Assembly (NCBI GenBank): GCA_002794735.1
Contig: NBAZ01000006.1
Coordinates: 372,001 to 436,000, forward strand
Reading direction: 5' to 3'
From: Pyrrhoderma lamaoense
Taxonomy: Eukaryota; Basidiomycota; Agaricomycetes; Hymenochaetales; Hymenochaetaceae
DNA: 64,000 nt
Shown: positions 23,512 to 35,001 of the stretch, piece by piece
Numbering within the stretch: position 1 is the first letter of the stretch
Layout of the letters: the number at the start of each line of letters is the position of its first letter
Program-made: the position numbers and the translations under genes
The notes under the pieces: model-generated
What the model was told of the DNA's origin: nothing
Seen by the model: only the letters and a program-made list of their open reading frames with translations
Database searches by the model: none

Positions 23512-26500
23512 TTATACGGCTACCCCATTTTGTTCGGCCTTTATACTCGCCGCCTTTTCCAGCTCAGTGAAATTACCACTCTTCAAACACATGCTTCTGA
23601 AGATACCGCCCTCTCTCTTAATTAAGTTATATGGCGTGTCGAACTCAGCAACACATCCTTTATCCAGGACAAGTAACCTATCATAATCAATGACGGTCCG
23701 CAACCGATGAGCAACTGTGATGAGAAGATGTAAGTAATTGTTAATAAGTACATGGATATTGATAGAGTTGAAAGGGTGGTAATGTATAGAAGGTACGTAC
23801 TTGTTAATAAAAGAGAATTGCCGAATTCCTCCCGTATCGTCTGTTGGATACGAGCATCCGTTTTGAAATCAATGCTACTCGTGGCTTCATCGAGCACAAC
23901 AACGGCACTCTGTCTTAGAAGCGCCCGAGCCATCGCGATCAATTGTCTTTGTCCCGCACTAAAGTTCAAACCACCAGCACTGACGGTTGTATCCAGGGTA
24001 ATGACCATCGTCCCTGTTGCTGTTGTCTTCTGAGATGCTCTATCCGAAGCAATCGTTGTTGCATCGGATTCTCCACGAGCGTGTAGTAACGATGACGTCT
24101 CTATTGCAGTTTCATCTGTGTTTTCTCTTCGCATTTCTAAGACACTTGGTGCTCGACTTGTACTTCTTGATACGTCGGTACTATCTTGGATGATGTGCAC
24201 TCTCCTGAGTGCATCAAGACATTCGATATCACTATACTCATCGAATGGATCCAGGTTCTGTCTTATTGTACCTGAAAATAGTGTTGCATCTTGAGGGATA
24301 AACGTAAGTCTCGACCTTAAATCTTGAACTCCGATGCTCGTGATATCTATCCCATCTATTATGATCTGCCCCTTTGCTGGATCAACAAATCTTAGAATAG
24401 ACATGGCTAATGTCGATTTCCCACTACCCGTACGCCCAAGAAGTCCAATACGTTCTCTTGCTTTCAGCGAGAACGAAACATCATGAAGGACTGCTGGCAA
24501 TTCTGGGGCGTAACGTATCTCAAGATTCTTCACTTCAATCAACCTGTCTTCGTTTGGTCCCGAGCTGGATGGCCAATGAGCAGGAGGCCTCGCGTTCTCA
24601 ATGATGGCAGGTGGCTCCTGAGGTAATTCAAGGTATTCAACAACACGTTCCACAGAGTTAAGGTCTAGTTCGAGTTGGGTCCAGAAACGACAAGCCCAGT
24701 ATATGTTGTTAGTGAAGGACATAGCGCTTGTTATGCAGAGTGCCGCCCAACCAGCCCAACCAGGTTTGTCAATGTTCATAGATAGAGCAAATAAGGATGT
24801 AGTCAGAACAGCAAGTCCCCCAAGGCAATCATAGCGAATTAGAAGCCAGCGGTTGGTCATCCAGAATTGGTACCTTATTAACAGACAAAGTGTGATTTAG
24901 AACCATCGATTTCAAATAAAGAAGAAATCTTACCACATATTCAAGGTAATGTCAATTTTTGATAGTAAGTTGTTTTTGAACCTTGACTCTGCCGAGAAAG
25001 CTCTAACAGTAACAATACCTTCTAACAGTTCACCAAAACCAGAGAAAATTGGACTTCGGGTGACACTCTCCATTCTCCTCAAATCGCGTCCAGTGTGTAG
25101 GTAACCCATGGCAAGTTTGTAGTATATGAACCCAAAGAATACTGCTGGGACGAGGAAAGGTGGGAAAACGGCAATCACCACGATCATGGAACTCAGGAAT
25201 GTGGCAAGAGACTGGTTGACAAATTGCAAAGACCCAGCAAGATTTCCGTCAATTGTTTCAATGTCCTTACTGAAGCGGTTCAGGATTCTTCCAGTTGGTG
25301 TCACATCTAACCATCGACAGGTGGTCTGAGTTACAGAAAGTAAAAGTCGATTAAATAGCCGCTTCGAAGCAATAAGTGCACCAGTGTACTGTGTCGCTGC
25401 AGCAGAAATACTGATCACAACGGAGCATAGTCCAATGAGTGAGTACACCGCAACATAAAATAAGGGATGTTCTTTTGCGGAAGGTAATTCATTAGGGATA
25501 CCCATGGTATCCATAGCAGGATGAACATGCATCTGTGAGAAATGCTGAGAGCCTGCGATACCATCAAATGAAACGGAATGCTGTTCTAGTAACAGGCTAG
25601 ACGAGTAAGAAAGTGTCTGAATCGAGGGTATCGAGGCAACATCTCCATATGCTTCTCCCCAGAGCTAGGAGTTAAATCTTGAGCTTCAACAACCCATCAA
25701 GTGATGATAGTTAATATATCTCACTCACTTTAATCCAAAACTTTTCAATGAAGCCAAGAGACTGAGAACAGATAATGAAAAATGTTAGAGCTACCCATGT
25801 CCAATAGGAACTAAACAAAATAGGTTAGTATCGCCTCTCATATTCGCTTTCAAAAAGACGAGTACGTACGATGCTTTAAGATATGTCTTATAAATAGACC
25901 ATTTCACTCCACCAGTTTCTCGCTCCTCATCAGCGACGAGCTTCCTTGCTTTCTTCTTACCGCCAACTTTGGTCACTGTATTACTAGGGGCAGATACATC
26001 CACATTGTTGGGATCCTTATTCTCATTATCAGCAATTTCATCTTCAACGGATGTCATGCGCTTATCATCTTCTTTCTCCTCATCAACCATATTATCCAAT
26101 GCAATGCTATCGAGTTTTCCAGCTGCCCTAAGGTCCTTCACATATCCCTGTAAGTCAATACGTCCATCAAGCATTCTGACAAGATACTCCGCGCCGGGTA
26201 AGACAAGTTCAACATGGTGTGTTACGAGTACCTATGGCAAACAAGCGCATCAAGTCAGGGCATGATATTGAAAATGATTTGAAGCCTAACGTACAACCGT
26301 TCTGTTCCTTAAAAGTGGCCCCATCAAAAGTTTATCGAAGATAACTCTTGCCGTATGGCTATCCACCGCACTTAAAGGATCATCTAACAATACTATTTTT
26401 GATCTGCTGTAAACGGCTCTCGCAAGGGCTACTCTAGCCTTCTGCCCTCCGCTTAAACTGATACCTCTAGCACCAATTTCAGTTTCGTCACCATCTTCTA

Positions 26501-29395
26501 AAACATTTAAATCGGGCTTGAGTGCACATGCAGTGAGCACTGCATCGTATCTTTCTGCATCGAACGGAGAACCAAATAGAATATTATCTTTGATAGTCAG
26601 GTGTTGCAACCAAGGTATTTGAGCAGCATAAGAGATGCTTTGGATGAGCCCATCTGAATCAATGGAAGAAGGGTCTTTATGCATGATTAGCTCTCCCGAC
26701 TCAAGCGTCATTTCTCCAAGAAGAGAAAGCTATGGATATCAGAACTTGATTAATTTAAATATATAAACATCTTTATAGGGGCACTTACTAGTAAGGCACT
26801 TTTTCCACTAGCAGTCGGACCAGTGACTAAGGTTAATGCGCCTTGTGGGAAGATTATGGAGATATCTTTCAACTCGAAAGTTCGTTCTTCCACTTCTTCT
26901 AATCCGGCCTCCGTTTCTACATCTCTGTCACTTTCGATGTTTACAATACATTTTCCGTTTCTAGTATCGGTTTTATGATCTTCTTTGTCAAGTTCTTTGA
27001 CAGAATTCCATTTAAGGTAGGCATTTCTCAATCCGAGACTCTCAGTTTCGGAAGAAGCCGCATGTCGAGGCTGATTATCCGACTTCAAGGAAGACACTTG
27101 TCCATCCACCTCTTCCTCATTTAGGAAAGTCTCAATACGCTTAAGCGCAACATGAGCTTGCATTATGTTAATGATGTATCTAAGAGATGTTAGTTGTGTT
27201 GTAAACATTCTTTAAGGGAAAGTGCTCACGTTGGTATGACATTCAAGGGTGCTCGTATCATGGTGAATAAGCTGATCGCTGTGAAGGCGGTACCAACAGA
27301 TAGCTCCCCTCCCTGGAATACGAAGGTAGCAAAGGAGACTATGCTGACTGCAATGGGAGCGCTTGTCCACAGTGTCATAAATAATAACATATTCACTCTT
27401 GACTTCTTGATCCAATCTAATTCCTTTTCACGCGCCTGTTCCACGCGATCCAGCCATTTTGACTCCCAAGCAAAGAACTTGATGAATTTGAGCGCACCGA
27501 GGAGTTCGTTGACGATACCCATTCGTTTGTCGCGTGCGGCAAGCACACCCTTCTGAATCCTCACACTTCTTCGAGCAATGAAATTATTTATGGGCCACCC
27601 AATTATAAGAGTCCCAAATCCCGCAAACGCACTCCATCCTAGAAGCTTATACAAGAAGATTGAAGCAAAGGTTATTTCGAAAGGTGCGCCATACAAGAAA
27701 TATAGCCCCGAGATTGTATTCGCAAGTCTTGTCGTATCACCTGCCATGAGATTCACTATTTTTCCTATATCTGCTCCAGCTTTAGGATCGTCCTTTCCAT
27801 CCTTCTTTTCTTTATCTTTCTTCTTCCCATTCTTCTTGTCTCCTTTTCCGTTGGCCTTATCCTCGTCTCTTTCTTTGATAGACTTTTTGACATCATCCCC
27901 AACAACACCAGCCAAGTCCTTCCTTTTCAGTGCCTTATCATAAATAGCGGACATTAGTTCGCTCCGTATCCTAACTGCAGCTCGCCGTCCATACCAGAGA
28001 TGCTGGACGTCAGCCTCGCTTTTCAGAACTTGAGCCAAGAACATCGCTAAGGCAAAAATATATGCCTTAGCACGTGCAGGGTTGATGGAAAAGGCTGAAG
28101 AAAGATGCGAAGCTGAGGGACTTGGTGCCGGTGAGTCAAGTGCGTCAATGATCCGTTTCATGAAGAAAGGCGTACAGTAGTTGAAGAACACCGATACAAC
28201 CGTTCCAATAAAGTCTAGCCTGTAATATTATCAGTTGGGGGAGATATCCGAAGTAAAGATTTATTGGCTTACATCAAGTCACGCCCATTTGCCACCCAGA
28301 GACGAGTAATGAGACTTCCCCGATTTCCTCAAATCGACGAAAAACAGGTCGTGCTTGCATTGTTTTGCTCATCATCCAGACATCGTCCTCTTGGAGTGTC
28401 TTCTCTGTCCCTATGCGAATGAGGGGATTTACCCAAGAGAAGGTGATCCATCCGAAGAGAGAAGTATAATCCTCAGGACTAATAGTTTTCCCAATTGTCG
28501 ATTCTTCAACGAGGGGAGGGGAAAGTGGGCGAGACAAGACAAGTGAGATCAACAGAAGGCTTGTAATAACATTCCCTATAGAAAATGCTAATGCCAAAGG
28601 TTTTGGAAGCGGAACATCATATACAACGTTGTCAAACAGACTGCCGAACAAAGTCAATGCGGATCCAAGAAAATGAACGATATATAACACGAAGAGACGA
28701 TACGGAGGTTTTGCCTTACGATTATCCCGAAGAGACAAGACAGGAAGAAGAGATGCATAAAGCCAAGTGAAGGCTATGAGAAAAGAACGAATGACTTCTA
28801 GCCGCAGCACATCCTTGTCATTGGGTGAATGAAGTGAAAGTGCAAGGTTATAGGCACTGTAAGCAAGCCAAACCCCGCATTCTATAAGTGCAAGAGTGAC
28901 GATAGACGATGTGAACCATAGGGGATGCCATGTACTGGGATGGAGATCCTGTGCTTCTGTAGCTACTGTGCCGCCAGCCGAGGCTGCCGACATGTCCCTG
29001 TCCAACGTGTGAGCATCTTCAAGAGTCAGGAATGACGTCAACGGGACAGCTTTTTTCAATGTGTCGTTTGCTGCCTTCAACCTTAGCTTTAATGTCTCAT
29101 TGCCACTTGATAGAACGAATACTTTTTGAATTACAGAGGAGCAGATGCGTAAGAGATGAATAAACACATATAAAACGAGAAGACCAAGTGGAGCAAGTGT
29201 CGCCCATGCCTGCCTCACACATTGATTTTCCAAATCCAACGGTCCTGCCGATGGGCAGAGCAACATGAGTCGGGAGAATAGCAAGTGTTTGTAAAGTGAT
29301 TGGGAGTCGAGGAGTCGGAGACGTGAGAAGTGTGTATGTGACAGACGTGAGTTAGCACGCGACAAGCGCGTCTTCTTTTCTCTGCAGGATTTCAT
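23512..29395 (-). CDS. ABCC-type (MRP-like) multidrug exporter 2
   Basis: Paralogue of exporter 1 with the same layout. The ATG at 29395 opens the long form; an ATG at 29266 gives [20 protein letters not shown], the usual family start, and may be the true one. Several N-terminal helices precede [18 protein letters not shown] (linker into TMD1). NBD1 has [42 protein letters not shown] and VTHH. NBD2 has [38 protein letters not shown] and VAHRLR. A Lys/Asp-rich insert of about 40 residues (plus coordinates 27770-27900) sits in a cytoplasmic part of TMD1 and is much shorter in exporter 1. Frame is lost at CCCC 28318-28321; one more base gives [15 protein letters not shown] joining LDFIGTVVS across the next intron, matching exporter 1. 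Predicted to export organic anions or xenobiotics. Confidence 0.88.
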
Positions 29396-31370
29396 CTAAT
29401 CTTATCTGTGTATGCAACCTCTGGTCAGTCATGATCGCCACAAACACTTCTCACATTATGCATACCCGACAAACACCATTGGTCGGTCGCCACGCCCTCG
29501 CTAATACGTTTGCCACCTTCTTATGGGTTTCATGTATGTAAAAAGGTGGCATAATCGGGATTTACAACCCCTAACAGGATCTACAGGGGCTCACAGTTTC
29601 CGTCTACTGAACTTATACTTGTACTCCAATCCGCTTCCGTGTTTCAGCTAACTTTGCTACAAAACAAATCAGTTGCTTTTCCGCTAGTCTTTTCACCCAC
29701 ACAACTAACTTTCCTTTCGTAAGCAAGCCTGACAATGTAAGTTTATGTATTGAGGGTCAGTAGTCTAATTTTACGATCTGCTCCTTCTATCACGAAACCG
29801 CTTCAATTTACTGTTCACGCGGTGCATTAGTTGTATCCTTGTCGTTTCTATCTAATCTCATTCTATTATATGCAACTCAAGTACATCCCTCCCGAGATCC
29901 TCGGCCATATGATATCGTCAAATAAGGGACGTTAAATATGGGGTTATACATAGTTATAGATTACGGATTAAACTACAGTACACTAGCATATACAGACCCC
30001 CCCCCCTGCGTCTACCTCATACAATATTATGCACCTGATAACTCGTTGGTCCGATACCGTAGCTTGAAGACGAAAAACTCAACACGTTTACCTAAACTCT
30101 GGAATGAAACCAGAGGCCCATTCCCATGCTCTATACTTTATCAGCAATGCCCATGGATTCCGAATCTTCTCAAAGACGGTGGCTTGTTTCGGCGGCTATT
30201 TAGTGAAACAATGATGCTTGTGTCCGAGATACCCGTTTTCATGATCAGAGCTTTCACTTCTCAATGACCCTAGAAACGAGTTTTAAGCCTGCAAGTATTA
30301 GTAATTATAACCGGAATTTATAATCGTCGAGTCAATGCATATGACATAGGTGTGGCAAAGTATGTACCAGACTGATTATCGTACTACGATGATATACTTC
30401 TCTTGATTGTGACATAATCCCACACTGAACATAAAAACATCCTCTTACTGGCAAGCGATTTTGAGCTCAGCGCAACTATCTATTATAAAGGAACTAAAAA
30501 TCATATCCCTTAATTATGATGTCCATCTTGTTGGTATGTCTATTCTCTGTTGCCAGCGCGATAGAGTATCCACCGCAATCATTCTTGGACCGAGGCTTTT
30601 GAGTATCCTCTCGTCATTTTAATGAATCCTTCTCCTTCATACCCCGTTTTCGTCTTCTACCTTCTGATGGACATGTATTTGTTATCTACCTGGATGCCAT
30701 ATGGTTTTGAAATAATATTAGAAAATGTTGGCAGTTTTTCTAGCTTCTGGCTATTTCTGTGACGGAATGGAGCGGAAGTGCTCGATGGTTATTGAAAAGA
30801 AACCGAAAAGAAGGCCTTAATTTTTATAGATGCTCAATAATATTACTCAGATTAAAAATAGAATGTACAATCTTATCAGATCGAGATAAGGCTAGCTCGG
30901 TCACGTTGGCCATTGAAAACACGGGCCCGCGTACCGGCTCCTTTTCTTAAGCTTTTCGTTCACACAACATTCTTACAGCGCGTCTTCCGACTGCATATGC
31001 GTCTTTCTGCTTCCGCAATTCTTTTGTCAACAAGCCATCGGTAACGAGAAGCCTAAAAACTATAAATAACTAGCTATCTGATAACGGACTTACACTGATA
31101 CTGTGCAAAGATCTTGTTTTGTTCACGAAATGTCTTGACTATTTTGGTAATAGAGTCTTTCATCTTCAGGCCTAGACATGCAGCATCAACAAGAAGCACT
31201 ACTATACTCTATGGGTTACAGACGATCTAGGCTAATTTGAGCGCCCAACCCGCTTTAGCACCTCTTCCTTGAACCTTCCACCAATCGAATATGTCTTCTT
31301 TTATCTCCTATACACATGGTATACAACTTTGAAGCTCTAAGAATATGTATCGAAACGAGTCCACTGATAG
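29396..31370. other. intergenic; possible F-box fragment and a C10 run
   Basis: An ATG at 29870 gives a 21-codon ORF whose centre, YIPPEILGHMI, looks like the start of an F-box, but it stops at once and nothing F-box-like follows. A run of ten C lies at 29997-30006. A 109-codon ORF (29938-30267) has no motif. No gene is called. Confidence 0.35.
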
Positions 31371-31376
31371 TATAAA
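31371..31376 (+). promoter_or_regulatory. TATA box of ferric reductase 1
   Basis: TATAAA 70 bp upstream of the ATG at 31441. Confidence 0.5.
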
Positions 31377-31440
31377 GTCTAGCTCTTTTATGTATGATTT
31401 GTCTCCCTATGACTCCCAAAAGACTTAGCCTATTTGAAAG

Positions 31441-33911
31441 ATGGATAATCTACTAGACTCTCGTGACGCAGCCTCTGATAAAATTCTTCGGAACCTTCGG
31501 ATTATAGTCTTTCCCCGCTGGGCTGTGTACTTCGTGGTCTCCGTCCTCTTTACGTTCACGCTCACCAACTTTCTTTCGAAAGCGTGGATCTTCCTCTCTG
31601 TCAAGAGGTGGAGGACCGAACGTGCAACACAGTCGTCGGAAAAAGAGGCTGGCCCTGGTTTTAGAGGCGCTAGAACACAGCATACCGTCTCTCTTCGGCG
31701 TCTACCACTTGCAATACTCGGAGGTATCCGTATCATCTCATTTCGTGTGACTTTACATATATTTGATAAACGCTACCTCATGAGCGAGACTGCCGTTTCA
31801 CTTGGGTACATGTTTACTATGCTCATGTTTACATTCTGCGGCTGTAAGCATATTATACACCTTAAGCCTCTAATAAAATGATGACACGAGGTTCATATCC
31901 AATCATATAGCCCGGAACTCTGACAATGATATTGATCCTCGGTTCTATGCCGATCGTGCAGGTGTGACTGCAATCAGCCAACTCACCTTTGTTATCGCCC
32001 TTGCTGGAAAGAATAATATTATTTCAAGTCCGGATTTTTACTATGTACTACTTTTGGAAGTCACTGACCAGAAGTTTCACTCTAGTGCTAACGGGTATTG
32101 GATACGAAAAGTTGAACATCTTGCATCGTGGTGCTTCTTATACATTATTAATCCTAATCTGGGTTCACTTTTGGGGTCGAGTAAGTATGTTCATTAAATT
32201 GTTATCTCTAAGACTGACAGGCATCTCGGCACGCGTGATCACTAGGTTAGCCTTGTGTATGTTATATCAGTTCTCAAGGTACTTGTTGGTAACTGACATG
32301 AATAACCTAGTCTCGATGGTTCTGATTCCTTAGGATACTTCTACATTAAGGCTGGTGTTGTATCTGGGACTGTGTTTACTCTTATCATAATTCTTGGGAC
32401 TCGACTTCTTCGCAGTTGGAACTACGAGTTCTTCATCATCAATCATAACACTCTATCACTGTAGGAACTATCTCTCTTACCTATTGAGTCTGACTAATAT
32501 AGTTTTTAAGTCTTCTTCTTGTCTTCTTACACTTCCATGTGAAAGCGTTTCCGGGGTACGGGTTCTTTACTCACATTCATTCTTGTCTTCACCTTAACGT
32601 TTTCTTTCAGATTTTACGTATACACGTGGCCTCCGTTTGTGCCATGGGCTGTTGACCGTCTCCTACGTTTAGCAAGAACTCTTCAAATACGTTATTTGTG
32701 CTACAAAGCGCCCGGTTCCCAAGGCAAAGTTCAACTCGAAGTTCTTTCTGCGAATACCCTTCGAGTAAAGTTCCGTCTAGCGTGTTCTACGGCTCTTCGC
32801 TTACGCTGGCGCGCCGGACAAAATGCATATCTCTCAGTCCCATCGGCATCCCGGTTCAGAATTTCTCTCGAGGCTCACCCGTTTACTATTGCAACTATTG
32901 ATACTCCAGTAATCGATGCCGCGAGTGCAGATGGTCAAAGATATGTCGAGTTGATGTTTATCATCCGGTCCCGGGAGGGATTCACACAGAGGCTATACGA
33001 ATTCGCGAAGCAAGGGGGTGGATCATGCTTTGTGTCCGCATACGTGGATGGGCCGTATGGTGAACCACCATCATTGCGTGGGACGCCTCGCGCTATACTT
33101 ATCGCTGGTATGTCATGATTCGTACTAATTCCGATAAAAATACATTTCTTATTTTTACAGGCGGCTCCGGAGTATCTTTCACTCTTCCCTTATTACTCGA
33201 TTTGTCCCGGTCAGTAATCAATCTCCTTCTGAATCCGTGCATTTTTGTCTCACCGGAGTTCTAGACTCGCAAAAACCGAGAACACTATCTGTACTCGTGT
33301 CCTCTTTATCTGGTATATACGAAATACTGGTGTGTGAGATTGACATATAGCATGTTTTTGTTCCCAAATTAAAGATGATAATAGGATGTATCGATTGGAT
33401 CTCCGATGCTTTGTCCGAGTTCATTCAAAATGTTCCTCCAGGCCTCGAAGTCGGCGTCCGCATTTTAGTCACAGGCACCAAAGTCGAGGACTTCGGGTTC
33501 CCTACACTTGAATCTAGCGAAGGTAGCAATAAAAAGGGTGAAAATTCAGAGAAGATTACGTCACCTATTTCTGAGACTTCAAGCGAAGAGCTTAGCTGTT
33601 CAAAGGCGCAAGTATGCGAAAGTCCTATTGTCAAGGTGACGAAGGGACGTCCAAGCATTGTGCAGATCCTCGAGGATGAAATCTCTACTAGTGCTGATGC
33701 CGTCTCTATCTGTGGTAATTATAGCTCTATGGGCTTGAATCTTTACTATTTCTAGATTGATTATTAACGTTTAAATCTGATAGTGTCGGGTCCTCAGTCA
33801 CTCATTGATGATGTCCGCCTCGCATTGCGAGATCCAAATATCACCGGACCTATGAACATTTTACGCGGAGGAGCAAACATTGTCCTCCACGTAGAAACAT
33901 TCGGAATGTGA
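31441..33911 (+). CDS. ferric-reductase-like transmembrane flavocytochrome 1 (FRE/NOX superfamily)
   Basis: Multi-exon integral membrane oxidoreductase moving electrons from NADPH through FAD and haem across the membrane, typically to reduce Fe(III) or Cu(II) outside. The N-terminal helix is followed by NILHRGASYTLLILIWVH and, after splicing, HNTLSLLLLVFLHFH. Both place His pairs about 13 apart as haem ligands. Cytoplasmic FAD site HPFTIAT, NADPH glycine loop AGGSGVSFTLPLL, and the C-terminal SGPQSLIDDVR preceding an ETFGM end. The HNTLS exon needs the acceptor TTTTTAAG to stay open, and one donor (GTCCGG, about 32026) is weak. A Ser/Glu-rich loop (SETSSEEL) lies in the NAD half and is conserved in paralogue 2. 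The tandem copy starts 1.1 kb downstream. Confidence 0.82.
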
Positions 33912-34944
33912 AGTGCCTGCATAATACGCATTATTTGTTTTGGCTTAGATGAAAATTTATTTGCCTACCTATGTAATGTACCTGAGTATCCTGAATATCT
34001 ATTCAGGAGTTTTCTGTGTCCTGAGCTTCCCAAATATATGAATCTGTGATCTATCCTGTATGACGAGCGATAGACCCGAAAAAAACACTACACCTGATCG
34101 TCTTCCCGTTGAGCTTCTGGACAAAGAGAAGCATTCTTGTCATCTCAAAAGTAAGAGTAGATTGAAATGCCCAAGGGAAATTGTCAAGGAGATTGGGTCG
34201 ACGTCTTAGCTATTATGTTTTCTCTTTTTCGCCCGTAATCCTCGCCGTCGTAAACTTAAGTGGCTGGCCGCCGAAAGAGGATGAGAGGCTGTACACTTTC
34301 GGATATAATGGCTCAGATCACGAATCTTATCAGATCAAAATATTTAATCATATTAGATAAGAGAAAAAATGCGACTGCTCCCTCACCTTGTGAATTCTCG
34401 GATGCTACCAGCATCTAAGGCGACAACTAACACGAAAGAGTTCTTAACATATCAGATAATGCTATCTGGGGTCTGTTCGATAAACATATGTAACTAACTT
34501 CTCCGTAACAAGTGATATCAACGTTTAATGATAGGATTCTATTGTCATCCTATCTGAAGGATTTCATTCGGAAGAAAGGTACTTCTGTATCTGATAATTT
34601 ACGATAAGACCTCCCGCCGGTCCCCGACGTGATGGATATCCGCCCCTACTGGTCCCCCGAGACGGCGGACGATTTTTTTTTGCACATGTATGTATTTTTC
34701 GCGTCATCTGTACTTGCTGGACCTTCCATGTGGTCTATTTTTGCCTCTCGCCCGCAGTGAATCTAATTTTGTTTCAGGCTGAAGTTTAATACGCATGGTC
34801 AATATTTTGCTGCAGTTCATTCGTCCAGCTCTTTTCAGAAACTTCTTTTTTATCGGGCGTACATGTCCTCGAGAATCGATACACATGTCAATTAAATTCA
34901 GTTTTTGTCCAGACCGTCATGATCGAGTCCCCTAGTGGAATGGA
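33912..34944. other. intergenic between ferric reductases
   Basis: A short GC-richer patch near 34610-34670, otherwise AT-rich. No gene seen. Confidence 0.5.
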
Positions 34945-34952
34945 TATAAAAT
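34945..34952 (+). promoter_or_regulatory. TATA box of ferric reductase 2
   Basis: TATAAAAT 57 bp upstream of the ATG at 35002. Confidence 0.5.
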
Positions 34953-35001
34953 AGCAAACTCTCGTAGATGCTTATCCTTCACCCAGCAGTTCCTTTCAGC
35001 A

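Noticed and set aside
27578..27943. 121-codon plus ORF rich in Phe and Ser
   Set aside because: Antisense of the Lys-rich insert and TMD1 of exporter 2; the Phe/Ser content mirrors Lys/Asp codons.
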